Source: Oasisia sp. SBJ-2009
Lineage: Eukaryota; Annelida; Polychaeta; Sabellida; Siboglinidae
Reading direction: 5' to 3'
NCBI GenBank assembly: GCA_964017155.1
Contig: OZ024855.1
Location: forward strand, 5,874,690 to 5,938,689
DNA: 64,000 bases
Shown: piece by piece, positions 33,626-46,929 of the stretch
How the letters are laid out: each line of letters begins with the position of its first letter
How positions within the stretch are numbered: the first letter of the stretch is position 1
The notes under the pieces: generated by a model
Seen by the model: the letters and a program-made list of their open reading frames with translations, nothing else
Database searches by the model: none
What the model was told of the DNA's origin: nothing
Translations under genes and position numbers: made by a program

Positions 33626-34852
33626 TTGTACACGTATAATATATAAACATTGAAATGATGTAGTTGACCCTGTGTCTGACAGCCTATGACATTCAACACT
33701 ATGGTGCTTAACATTTTGCTTTTTATTTGTAAGTATGTCTTTGAAAAACAAAATTGAGATGTATACAAATGTAACTAATTTGAAATAAATTGGCAGATAC
33801 CTTATTTATTCATTCACAATTCAATTGCTGCTATGTAACTTCAATTTTTAGAAAGATACATTTACGATTGTTTTAAATTAATTGTATAATGTTTTATCTA
33901 GCATTGTTTAGTTGTAATGGTTGATTTACGTAAATGGTCCATTCCAGTCGTTTTTGTGAGAGAACAACATTGTGGGCACATATCCAGTGGTTTTTGTGGC
34001 TAACGCGTCTGCTTTAGAGTTCAGGAATCGGCGCAGGGATACCCGAAGATGGTGTATCATTTCACTTCAATTATCGCGATGATGTCAGTTTCATTAAATT
34101 CAAAAGCAAAGTTAAAAGTTACAAAAATATATAATAACAAATGTGCAAGCTCATTGCAATATGGTGTGGTTTCTGTATACTGGTATTACAGTTACCTTGG
34201 GTTATATTGACAATGGTAGACATCAAGGATTTTCACAAACATGTATCGTATCCATAACTGTAGTCGACAGTGCATTTGTTCTAAGTTCTTTGATGATCAA
34301 TTAATCATTTTGTACACTAATCCATATGAATGAATACGTATGCAACAATGTGGTCATCAATTTATATGTTCGAAGGTGTTTTATAGCTTAATCCATGTCA
34401 ATGAAAATGTATACATGAATGTTATCAGCAACCTATTTGTTGCAAGGGTTAGTCGAGATTAGTCAACAAAGTGTTTGTTTGATTAATCGTCATGTCATTA
34501 ATTAGATAGTAAGCAATAAAATCTCTTGAGAGTCATGACTTTGCAGAGAGTAGTTCTGTTTGTAGATACAGTGAAGTTGTCACAGTATTAGAAACATCGT
34601 CAAACCAAGATTAATTATTGGTTTCTCATAAGCACATATGTGCAGTAAAACTGTATTTAAAAAACCCGATAATTATTTGTCTAAATAGTAAATACATGTT
34701 CCACCCCATGCAACCAGTGAAACCAACAGACTATCGGCCCTATAAAGGCCTGTGGTACTGGCGTTAGTAAGATATGCACTCTCGGAGTACCAGACTATCC
34801 TTTCCGCTAAGTTATGCAGCCGAGTGAGATCAGAACTAAACAAGACCAAGCC

Positions 34853-35104
34853 TAAGGGGAGTATATTTAAGCGAGACAATACATGAAACTATGACTGTTG
34901 TTGGATGACGGACGAAACTACGTACGCTCATGGATGTAACCGGCTGCACACTAAAATGCAATCTCTAACGGCGTAGCGATGGTATTAAACAAATAAACTG
35001 CCATGGCCTCCTCAACATTCTCAGCGATGGTTCAGTTCAATCTCATGATCATGTTATCATCATTGACAGTATGGCTGTAGTTCAATGTATGAAAAAGTCC
35101 AGGC
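34853..35104 (+). other. Conserved flank before pseudogene
   Basis: Matches 4657-4978 and 49783-50091 ('aactacgtacgctcatggat', 'cattctcagcgatgg') with a deletion of about 85 bp near 34890 relative to them. No gene. Confidence 0.6.
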
Positions 35105-35890
35105 ATGAAGATGATCGTCAACTTCAAGGATGCATTTGTCAAGAGGATTACAAGAATGGTGAAACCGTACGATGAGGGGCGCATGATATATGACCGCTAT
35201 GATATCGCTCAAACACTGAAACAGAAGACGAGCGCCAAGCCAGCTCAGGGAAAGGAGATGGAGTTTGCGATCCATAACGAAATGGACATTGCTAAGATTA
35301 CCCTAAAGGGCTGCTCTCTGTTTCAAAGACAAATTCGCTCGTCTCCAACATTCCTGGTAATGCCGTACTGGAGGATTACAAAGGATCGAAGAAAAACGTT
35401 GTGGTCATACATGGATGACTTGGTGCATTCACCAAGCTCAATTTACTCACTGGAAAAGGCGACAAGTATCGATCAATCAACATTCGTGAGCGTGTGAGTG
35501 TCATTGGGCGAGAGAAATGTCAAGGTCTGACTGGTTTCCATAACTTCACAGGTGCAGACTGGGGAGGGAAATTTGTTGGCATCTCAAAGAAGAGTTGGAT
35601 CACCTCGTACCTATCCTTGCCCAATGATGACCCCGTCGTCTCTGCCTTCCAACTCCTTGGCGAAGGGGTGTTCACAAACCATGAGCTGGTGGACGGTGAG
35701 CTGCCCGAAGAAGTGCGGGCTATCGAGAAGTTTGTTTGCTCAGTATACAGCTCTGGGGGTGCAACTACCATTACAGCTTTGCGTTGGGAACTGTTCAGGT
35801 CCAGGAATCTGGAGGACGAGAAGCTTCCTCCGACCAGAGCAACACGGATGCCCATATCTTACGTACCAACGTTGTGGCTATGAGGGACAA
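35105..35890 (+). pseudogene. Transposon-like protein, C-terminal part (U2 copy)
   Basis: Same family and region as 4955-5752. Frame 35105-35497 carries YDRYDIAQTLKQ and the start of KITLK, then is disturbed. Frame 35494-35883 carries FHNFTGADWGGKFVGIS, FQLLGEGVFTNHE, IEKFVCSVY, LRWELFRS and LPPTRA. The Cys-rich tail is absent: the copy ends in 'accgagcgagcgaaaag' followed by (TA)n. At least one frameshift, so non-functional. Confidence 0.7.
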
Positions 35891-35924
35891 CAGCTATACA
35901 ACACCACACCGAGCGAGCGAAAAG

Positions 35925-37560
<1,636 letters not shown>

Positions 37561-37599
37561 CGAGCGATCTTGTTCTACCAGTGTGTTCTATTTATATCT

Positions 37600-38001
<402 letters not shown>

Positions 38002-38040
38002 TCCGCCCCAGCTCTCCCTGCATCCGTCCACGGATTACCC

Positions 38041-38937
38041 CTAACCAGCGTACAATGCCAGAGACCTAGCATACACAGTGCCCCAACAGTAAGCGTTGGC
38101 CTCCATGCCAACCAAATTAGGTGGCCGCAGCCAGTGCAGATGTCTTCTGCATCTCTCCACCTCTACCTCCAGACTCACCACCCTACAAACCGACTCACTG
38201 CCCTCACCAGTGTCACCCTCCAGACTCACCACCTGACACGTCGCCACCTCTGGTCTCACCACCTGACACGTCGCCACCTCTGGTCTCACCACCTGACACG
38301 CCGCCACCTCTGGTCTCCCCACCTGACACGCCGCCACCTCTGGTCTCACCACCTGACACGTCACCACCTCCGGTCTCACCACCTGACACGTCGCCACCTC
38401 TGGTCTCACCACCTGACACGCAGCCACCTCTGGTCTCACCACCTGACACGTCGCCACCTCTGGTCTCACCACCTGACACGCCGCCACCTCTGGTCTCACC
38501 ACCTGACACGTCGCCACCTCTGGTCTCACCACCTGACACGTCGCCACCTCTGGTCTCACCACCTGACACGTCGCCACCTCTGGTCTCACCACCTGACACG
38601 TCGCCACCTCTGGTCTCACCACCTGACACGCAGCCACCTCTGGTCTCACCACCTGACACGCAGCCACCTCTGGTCTCACCACCTGACACGCAGCCACCTC
38701 TGGTCTCACCACCTGACACGTCGCCACCTCTGGTCTCACCACCTCACACCGCTCAACCACCTCACACGTCGCAACCTCGCACCGCTCAACCACCGGTCTC
38801 ACTACCTTGCACGTCGCCACCTCTGGTCTACCTGTTGGAGCAGGTGGGGCCCAATCGAGCTGAAGGGCATCCATAAACGTTGCCACCAACGCTGCATGTG
38901 ACCTTGCGAATAGTTCCGCAATTTCCTCGTCCGTCAT
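38041..38937 (-). CDS. LTR-element ORF with decapeptide repeats
   Basis: 298 residues: unique N terminus MTDEEIAELFARSHAALVA, then short diverged repeats, about 17 copies of VVRPEVATCQ-type units, then the tail with HLHWLRPPNLVGM. The ends match the ORF at 15842-17740, while the number of units differs (about 17 against 47). It lies between the primer site and the polypurine tract, the place of gag, but shows no gag hallmark. The opposite strand is open too because the unit is a multiple of three. Coding status uncertain; conserved ends favour translation. Confidence 0.45.
   Translation of the reverse strand: MTDEEIAELFARSHAALVATFMDALQLDWAPPAPTGRPEVATCKVVRPVVERCEVATCEVVERCEVVRPEVATCQVVRPEVAACQVVRPEVAACQVVRPEVAACQVVRPEVATCQVVRPEVATCQVVRPEVATCQVVRPEVATCQVVRPEVAACQVVRPEVATCQVVRPEVAACQVVRPEVATCQVVRPEVVTCQVVRPEVAACQVGRPEVAACQVVRPEVATCQVVRPEVATCQVVSLEGDTGEGSESVCRVVSLEVEVERCRRHLHWLRPPNLVGMEANAYCWGTVYARSLALYAG
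38218..38745. repeat. 30-bp minisatellite, about 17 units
   Basis: Same unit as 16085-17556 in opposite orientation (CACCACCTGACACGTCGCCA then CCTCTGGTCT). Variation is concentrated at one site (tcg / ccg / cag), giving Thr, Ala or Cys-context changes. Confidence 0.95.
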
Positions 38938-39022
38938 ACTGGTAGTCTGTAAGAACTACTCGACTGTGCAGCAGGGTCTTCTTATTACTTGTTGCTGGGC
39001 GATCCCCACTTCCGACACCAGT

Positions 39023-39305
39023 TGTCAAGGATGGACACGGAGCGGGTGGATGCAAGTACAATCATGCTGGCACTCTTAATCATCTATCGTACTTGAACAC
39101 ACGTGTGCACGCTTTCACAGATTTCTAGTCAAGTCCCTTTATCATTCCCGCGCGAACAACTCCCGCACAGCTAACCAAACAACAGCGCCCTCTACCGGCG
39201 AGCAATGCTAGTCGACTATTTCTTTCATCAATAGGTGACGCCACCACTATATAAACAACATAAATCAGCCAAAATACCCACACAGCGTCATGGCTGTCCA
39301 TGGCA
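39023..39305 (-). repeat. 5' LTR of the non-autonomous element
   Basis: 283 bp. Starts TGCCATGG on the minus strand (T to C change from the family TGTCATGG) and ends CCTTGACA. The primer site follows two bases downstream at 39020-39001. Confidence 0.85.
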
Positions 39306-39313
39306 TATATGTA

Positions 39314-39599
<286 letters not shown>

Positions 39600-39734
39600 T
39601 ATGTGTGTATGTATGTATGTATACACTGTAATACACAGGATTATAGTCTCGCTTAACCGACTGTCGGTCAGCTGCGGAACTACGCCGAGAAGAGTTGAAG
39701 GGCTTAAAAGTGCTGCCACCTCATGGAGCGTGGG

Positions 39735-40182
39735 GGACATACCACCAAATGGAGTCCTACGCCATTACTAGTAGTCCTGCTTAAAAGAACTGCATTGTGC
39801 AGTTTTTGTAAATTCCTGGAAGCAATGAATGTAGGACTGGTTGAGTAGAAATAATTTTTGTGTGCAGCATGGCATCAGAGCTGTGAAATAATGACATTTG
39901 TCAGACAGTGACCACGCGCGTATGTATACAGTTGTAGTTCGGCCTAGAGGTGTCAACATGGGCAATCGCCGGCTGATTGGAGCAGAAATGGAGGGGTGTC
40001 AGGTTAGAGATTGGATTGTAGGAGAAAAAGATATGTCATTTTCACGAATTTTATATATGATATGTGTGAATGGAGGCTACTTAGTGTGTGAACTTTTCAA
40101 TAACATTGATATAAAAACCTGGCGGGAAATCAAAGAAACGTTTCAATGGCCGCCTATGGTAAATTAATGGTGGTATCTACCC
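39735..40182. mobile_element. 448-bp insertion with CGTGGG direct repeats
   Basis: Copy A reads 'ggagcgtgggtaacatac' (about 20858). Here CGTGGG occurs at 39729-39734 and 40183-40188 with 448 bp between. The termini are weakly inverted (left ggacATACCACCA; inverse of right ggggtagATACCACCA). An 89-codon frame (39898-40167) inside has no recognisable content. A small non-autonomous DNA element. Confidence 0.65.
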
Positions 40183-40466
40183 CGTGGGTAACATACAGAG
40201 TAAATAAACAACGCAAGCGCATGTTGGTGAAACCGGCTACTGGACTGGCTGGAATGCAATCTCTTTGACAGCGTAGCCAAGGTATTAAACAAGAAACGTT
40301 TCCTCAAAGTGTATTTTGGTGCATGTTGCTATTAAGCATTGACTAGATCGAATTATATTATTAACAGATTGTAAAAGTCGCTATTAAACAGTTGCGTAGT
40401 TGGGCGATAATCAATGGTAAACCTAGCCTCGGTTACCCAGGCTCCATGAGGTGGTAGAACTTTTAA

Positions 40467-41313
40467 AGGCAAAAAAAGTTAACTGTTTCGTGGCATACAC
40501 CTAATAGAGTTAATATAAAGTAACAATTTCCACATATACTTTAACGTCAGCGGTTTACTCAGAATGTGACTTTAAAGTCTAAGATTCTAACGAAATCCAC
40601 GATGGTCTAGATGCCGCCATTATGTGAAGGGTTAAATTGACTTGGCCATTCAGCGCGCGGCATTCTATATCTGACCCTTAACCTGCGACGTTGTTAAGGG
40701 TCAACAACTTCGAGTCTTCGACAGTTCGTTCAGTTGGCGTGACATCTAGCAGCTGCTTATAGACGTGTATCTAAATCTGTGGTTAAATCTATGGTAAACT
40801 TTAGTAATTATGCCTTACTGTTCGGCATACGGTTGCAATAATAGTTGAAACAACCGGTAGTATTGAAGAAATTGATTCACATTTGCGGGCGTACTGTTTG
40901 GAATCCCTCCAGTCCAAGTACAGTTCACTTTGCTCGGTCCATTTTTAGGAGAAATGCTTTGAAGTAGACATGTAGTCATGTATCATCAGTTGACGGGATG
41001 ATTTCAGCGATAACAATAATAGACAACTTCATATTTACTGTCATCAGCATGTTACGCGCGTTGCCGAGTTGCAGCCATTTTATGACAACAGCCAAACCCC
41101 ATGCAGTGAATCTGCGTGGAGAGCGCCTCGATCACCGTCGTGACGTCATTCTTCGTCTAAGATGGAGTAGCGCGTAGTATTTGGATGGCTGGGTGTTAAA
41201 AAATATTTTTCTGGTAAACCGCTGGCGTAAAAAAATTTAGTATATGTGGAAATTGTTACATTATATTAACTCTATTAGGTGTATGCCACGAAACAGTTAA
41301 CTTTGTTTTGCCT
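40467..41313. mobile_element. 847-bp TIR element with TTAA target duplication
   Basis: The termini AGGCAAAA...TTTTGCCT extend as TIRs of about 90 bp ('gttaactgtttcgtggcata', 'cctaatagagttaatata', 'gtaacaatttccacatat'). TTAA flanks both sides (40463-40466, 41314-41317). Copy A has the empty site with a single TTAA at 21157-21160 in the same context ('aacttttaagcccctcac'). TTAA targets are characteristic of piggyBac and Kolobok elements. No transposase inside, so non-autonomous. Confidence 0.9.
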
Positions 41314-41334
41314 TTAAGCCCCTCACACCCGCCT

Positions 41335-42654
41335 GCACGTTTTGACTAACCACATAGGTTAAGGCTATAGGGCCTTTTTCGACCAATGAGTAACGAGCTT
41401 GTGTCCACGTGGGCAGCCCTGTTTACACGGTACACGTGATAATGTTTCCTCGTGCTTCTGCTAAGCCCATAGATATAAATAGAACACGCCAGTAGTCTAT
41501 AAGGGAAAGATTAATTATCTAACTCTGTGTCTAAGCCTGTTTCCACGAACGTCACGTGTTCAACCAGCGGGAAATTTCACTTCGTTGGCGGCCACAGAGT
41601 TAGATCATTAATCTTTCCCCTATAGTTCTAAGGGCGTGTTCTATTTATATCTATGTTGGCGGCAGAAATGTCTGCTAGTTGCAACTGTCCAGATTGTATT
41701 ACTGCTATCTGGGTTATAGATTGTTTTCTGTATGGTATAGTGCTTATTAGTAGCTGCGTGTATCTAGATTAATCTATTTATGTTACGTGAATATGTCTTT
41801 TTGTTTGTTGAATAAAATAAATTATATTAAATTTGTACCAGCTTTATTTTCGCATTACTAATTAATGTATTACTGCTATGTGGGTTATAGATTGTTTTCT
41901 GTATGATATAGTGCTTATGTATGCACAGCAATTAGTAGCTGTGTCTAGATTAATCTTTATGTGTTACTTGAGTTGTATATGTTTTTTGTTTGTTGAATAA
42001 AATAAATTATATTAAATTTGTACCAGCTTTATTTTCGTATTACTAATTAATGTATTACTGCTATCCTGGTTATAGGTTGTTTTCTGTATGGTAAAGTGCT
42101 TATGTGTGCACAGCAATTAGTTGCTGTGTCTATATTAATCTTTATGTGTTACTTGTATATTTGTTGTTGTTTGTTGAATAAAATCAATTACATTAAATTT
42201 GTACCAGCTTTATTTTCATATTACTAATTAATGTATTACTTTTACATTGTTTTTAGTAATTATTTACACACATCATTAATTTTAAATGCAAAAAACTCAC
42301 GACAGACATGTACATTAAATTTACCAAATGGCACGTACTTTCTCTTCAAAGTAATATAACTATTTCAATCATAATTTTTACTGTTATTTCAAATAATATT
42401 TCTGTTCAGTTCGTTAAGATAAAGTGCGCAAAGGATGATCACACTTTACAGACTGTAAACACGGAATTCGGAGAAAAAACTACGTCTAGGTTTAGCTAGT
42501 TACGTGTACAATGTAAACAAAAGCAGAACCGCATAGAAACATTGCCCCGTGTACCGTGTTTACAAACAGAGGCTACCCACGTGGACACATGCTCGTTACT
42601 CATTGGTCGAAAAAGGCCCTGTAGCCTTAACCTATGTGGTGAGTCAAAACGTGC
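41335..42654. mobile_element. 1320-bp TIR element with 9-bp target duplication (MULE-like)
   Basis: TIRs of about 105 bp (GCACGTTTTGACT..ACCACATAGG, 'ggcctttttcgaccaatgag', 'taacgag', 'gtccacgtggg'). It is flanked by CACCCGCCT at 41326-41334 and 42655-42663. The pre-insertion sequence would read 'cacacccgcctggggaaag', close to 21772 of copy A. Long TIRs plus 9-bp duplications fit Mutator-like elements. The interior holds a hairpin pair (41466-41545 with 41593-41655) and three tandem repeats, no transposase. Confidence 0.85.
41696..42238. repeat. Three tandem about 180-bp repeats inside the MULE-like element
   Basis: Units start 'gtattactgctat' at 41696, 41867 and 42052, with a fourth start at 42233. 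Each contains 'ttgttgaataaaat', 'aaatttgtaccagctttatt'. Periods are 171, 185 and 181 bp. Confidence 0.88.
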
Positions 42655-43210
42655 CACCCGCCTGGGGAAAGAGTGTGTCTGCATTTTCGACCCGCCATGG
42701 TGGCCTTACCCCAGATTAGGGTGGAGACGCTGATTGGTTCTCAGGCCAACTATGAAATAACAATAAGAATATACTTTTACAAGATAATGATATCAAATGA
42801 AAAGTATTCAACAGTGAACTTATATTAACACAAAAGTAATTAAAAATTCAATTTTACAGTTGTTTATAAAATAAGAATTATGGCAGGATTAACCAGTATC
42901 CGTGAGGTGGAAGCATTGTCTAGCCCCACATGGATAGTATACAAATTAAATAAGGATACCTTTTTTTATCAAATAATGCTGTATTATAAAAACTGTTCAA
43001 AATTAAACTTATATTAAAACAAAATAATTAGAAATACAAATTTGCAGTTGTTTATAAAAATACAAATTACGGTAGTGTCCATGAGGTGGCAGCATTGTAT
43101 AGATCACGCGGATAAACAACAAAAGCCGCTAAAGCCTTCTAAGTAACCAGACTGTCTTCTCGGCGTAGTTCCGCAACCAACCGACAGTCGGTTAAGCGAG
43201 ACTATGGTAA
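42655..43210 (-). mobile_element. Right arm of the A/B TIR-element complex
   Basis: Near-identical to 21770-22200, then continues to the outer end missing in copy A: 'agactgtcttctcggcgtag', 'ttccgcaaccaaccgacagt', 'cggttaagcgagact', the inverse of the left end at 21180. The left arm itself is not present at this side in copy B. Confidence 0.7.
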
Positions 43211-43870
43211 ACCTAGTACGCGTAAGTCTTAGTGTAGCAACGGTGTCGTGGGCCCAGATTGGACTGAGCCGAGATTCGACTCCGAATCTGGGCTCGCTGT
43301 CATGTGCAGTTAAAAAAGGTGACATGGGATGACAACACTTCAAAATTATAGTATATTTTTTGAAGAAGACTATGGCTATACTATTTTCGTAATAATACGA
43401 CTTTGGTGGCCTTTGCTTTACCATGGAATGATGGATGGTGGTGATAAGTCTCACTGGCTTCCCAGTCATTCATTGATGCTAATGTTTGACCAGCCCCTTC
43501 ACTTTAGACACATTTTCTGTTGCCTGTCCAGTTACCCTATTACAGGTGTGGAAAACTCTTACAAATAACTTGAAAGGATTACTGATCCAATCGGATGTAA
43601 CTATGAGTATTTTTTCTCTCCATTTCTCAAACTTTGCAATAAATATGTGTCTTGGGAATGTCCAGGAGTAACCGAACATTCCTATCCACATACGGGCATT
43701 ACTAGCAATGGATGGACTGTCAATCTTTTTACCTATTTATTCAATTGATCAATTTGATACTATTTAGATAGTTTAATTAGTTATAACTTCACTTATTCGG
43801 TTTCTGCATTCCATTTGTATTTTAAATAATATACTTTGCTAAATGTTTTATAATTCACTATAATTAGTCA

Positions 43871-43932
<62 letters not shown>

Positions 43933-43984
43933 TATATATGCATACATATATATAATATATATATACAGTGTATATATATTATAT

Positions 43985-44345
43985 ATATCCGACCATAGAT
44001 ATATATCCGACCATAGCAACATTCCTTGTCTTACCTCATCCCTCACTCCAGATGAAATTACCACTTGTATTCTTTTTCCCAAGTACCATTCGACTTTGGA
44101 ACTCCCTCCCTCAACATGTTGTAAATAAAAACAGCGTTCAGTCCTTTAAGAGCAATATGCAGAATTTGCATTATTCCAATTTTTAGATATAACTAGTTCT
44201 TTTGCACGCATTACTGTTTACATGCACTAATTACTGTTCTGATACATTGCATTGCACCAAAACGGAAAAAAATCTGATTTTTCCTGTTCGCCCGCCTGTA
44301 TCCTCAGCATGTTGAGGCTAGGCGGTATTTGGAAGAAGAAGAAGA
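43985..44345 (+). mobile_element. 5'-truncated LINE 3' end inside U3
   Basis: Reads the C-terminal LINE RT tail FFPSTIRLWNSLPQHVV then a stop near 44186, a 3' UTR with 'tcgcccgcctgtatcctcag', and a (GAAGAA)n end. U1 and U2 pass straight from (TA)n to 'tattataagccatttata' here, so they show the empty site. Confidence 0.75.
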
Positions 44346-44464
44346 TATTATAAGCCATTTATATTTTTATTATCCTAATTAATTTTATCGTTTTATAATT
44401 TTACCACATATTCTAATTAGTAAAAATTTCATATATAGCTATATATAGTTATAATTTCATATAT

Positions 44465-46332
44465 CTCCTTCTCTACCAACCCATGCATCAATCAAGTCAC
44501 TGTGTAACTCTTTCTCAAGTCATTTTAAAGACAAAATCAGCCTGATACATTCAGCCTTCACAGATCACACCTCAGACACTGTAAATGCCGACTCTCCACA
44601 ACTAAATTCTAAACTCACATCATTTGAACCGGCCACAACTACTGAAGTGAGAAAAATAATCATGTCATCCCCAAGTAAATCCTGTGATCTTGACCCACTT
44701 CCGACCATACCACTGAAAGCATGCCTTGACGTTTTAATTAAACCAATAACAGACATAATAAATGCATCACTCTGCTCCGGCTTATTCCCTGAAGACTTCA
44801 AATGTGCACATGTAAACGCAATTCTTAAGAAGACAACTCTGTCAAAAGAAGATCTAAACAGCTACAGGCCTATTTCTAACCTTAGCTTCATTTCCAGAAT
44901 ACTCGAAAAGGTTGTTGCAAATCGACTTACTTCTCACATCAACATAAATGGTTTAACCAATGCATCACAGTCTGCGTACAAACAATTTCACTCAACAGAA
45001 ACTGCTCTTTTAAAAGTACACAATGACATAAACCTTAATATTGATAATGGCAAAGTTACTGCACTGACCCTGCTTGACCTATCCGCCGCTTTCGACACCA
45101 TTGACCACGACATTCTCATTACACGCTTATCAACGTGGTACGGGATATCTGGCACAGCCTTGAGCTGGTTTACTTCATGCCTTACTGACAGACGGCAAGC
45201 CATTAAAATAGGTAACTGCTTCTCAGACATGCTGCCCACCTCTTGTGGTGTCCCCCAGGGTTCTGTTTTGGGTCCGTTGCTTTTCACTCTGTACACAACA
45301 CCATTAAGCTCAGTTATCCAGAGTCACAACCTGGATCACCACCTTTATGCAGATGACACACAAATCTATGTTTCTCTGACCACACCAGATACTTGTCACT
45401 CCCTAAACCAGCTCAGGGATTGTCTCCAAGATGTCTCCCTTTGGATGAAAAATAGTAAATTAAAACTAAATGCAGATAAGACTGAATTTCTCATCATTGG
45501 TACCTCAACGCAGCGGGCAAAACTCAATGGCTTTTTCCCGACACATATTCTGAGTCAGAGTATCACACCAGCCGCCTCAGTTTTAAATCTCGGAGTAACG
45601 TTTGATGAAAACTTCAATTTCAAACAACATATCTCGAAAACATGCCGTTGCTGTTTTTACCATATCCGTGATCTTCGCCGTATCCGCCGGTTTTTATCAC
45701 TTTCCGTTGCTAAAACCATCGCCACAGCTCTAGTAAGCAGCAGATTCGACTACTGCAATTCCCTCCTTTACAATACCGCAAACAAGGACATAGCAAAACT
45801 TCAGCGTGTCCAAAATTGTTTATCAAGGGTAGTCACACATTCTCCTCGTTTTTGTCGCTCAGTGCCGCTTCTAAAATTACTGCATTGGCTCCCTGTGCAC
45901 TATCGCATCATTTTCAAAATGTGCACAATAGCCTATCAAGCACTCATCTACACAACCAGCATATCTAAATTCAATGCTAACTCCAACAAGAAATTCCAGA
46001 CAGCTACGCTCAACCAGTAGTAACCCTCTTTACATCCCTCGGGTGAAAACGAAAGCCGGGACCCGAGCCTTCTCGGTTGCCGCACCAACGGGGTGGAATT
46101 CGCTTCCTGCCAGTGTTAAATCAGAAGGTAATATAGTTTCATTCCGCCGACATCTAAAAATCTATCTCTTTAATGCTGCCTATCCTCCTTAGCCTCCTAG
46201 CTTTTCCATCCATCTGTTGACGACTCACGCATTGCTTTCGATTATGAGATTGATTAATCCCCTGGTTTTGTCGCGCCACTGAGCTTGATTTTCGAGGATA
46301 TTGGCGCAAAAGAAGTTACTATTTTTATTATT
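44465..46332 (+). mobile_element. 5'-truncated L2/CR1-like LINE inside U3
   Basis: Breaks the text 'aatttcatatatagttttac' that is continuous in U1 (about 25727) and U2. It begins 'ctccttctctaccaaccc' and ends '(t)attattatat', with TATAT-like duplications at both edges. It contains the reverse-transcriptase frame below. A decayed minus-strand relative lies at 60780-61945. Confidence 0.85.
44520..46192 (+). pseudogene. LINE reverse transcriptase, frameshifted near its end
   Basis: The frame is open from about 44520 through 46020 (ATG at 44647 gives 457 residues). It continues in another frame (45974-46192) with IPRVKTKAGTRAFSVAAPTGWNSLP, the normal LINE C terminus. RT motifs: [56 protein letters not shown] (catalytic YADD), LKLNADKTEFLI, DYCNSLLYN. 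The endonuclease is missing by 5' truncation. One frameshift near 46000 makes it a pseudogene. L2/CR1 group by motif wording. Confidence 0.85.
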
Positions 46333-46606
46333 ATATAGTTTTACTAATGTACGTTAATGAATTGCTTCATCAGTTGTAATTCCCTTATTGTACTTTTCAG
46401 CCGCTGTGGCTGCCACAGATAATAAATTCTATGATTATATTACATCAGAAGTTTAAAAATACATTTAATACATTTCTCCATACATAGTGCCCTATGGAAC
46501 AGTGGGCTGAGGAATACATATGCTGAATAAGTCTTATAAGACATACAACAGTCACACAATATTAATAAAACTGAAGTACAATAAATATATAACATAATTA
46601 AACATT

Positions 46607-46757
46607 ATGGTATAATTAACTTACTTTGGTGCTTAATGTCGAAGATGAGTACGACGTTTCGATCCGTCAGCTACGGACATTGTTCACGTACTGACAGATC
46701 GAAACGTCGCACTCATCTTCGACATTAAGCTCCAAAGTAAGTTAATTATACTACAAT
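46607..46757. repeat. Palindrome upstream of ZNF (U3)
   Basis: Same foldback as in U1/U2, with a shorter inner arm (the right arm lacks 'gtagct') and several paired changes. It ends about 170 bp upstream of the start codon. Confidence 0.88.
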
Positions 46758-46929
46758 AAACCATTCCTGGAGCCATGAACAATATATTTACTATAATTAA
46801 ACATAGTGTATAAAATGTATCTTGAAATTTGTCGTTACATTTTTTATTTTATTAAAGGTAACACTTGCATACACAAAAATAATAAAACATCTTGCATAAT
46901 TTTCCAGTTTCAGATGACTACAAGCAAGA

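Larger units (their letters stand above)
29508..34852 (+). repeat. Tandem duplication unit U2 (5345 bp)
   Basis: Second copy of U1, ending at the 'ccaagcc' (34846-34852) that corresponds to 29501-29507. Differences are mostly small: a shorter segment near 30120, a longer (TA)n tract at 30910-30960 and single-base changes. The sequence continues past 34852 into text found in U0 and U3 ('taaggggagtatatttaagc'). Confidence 0.92.
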
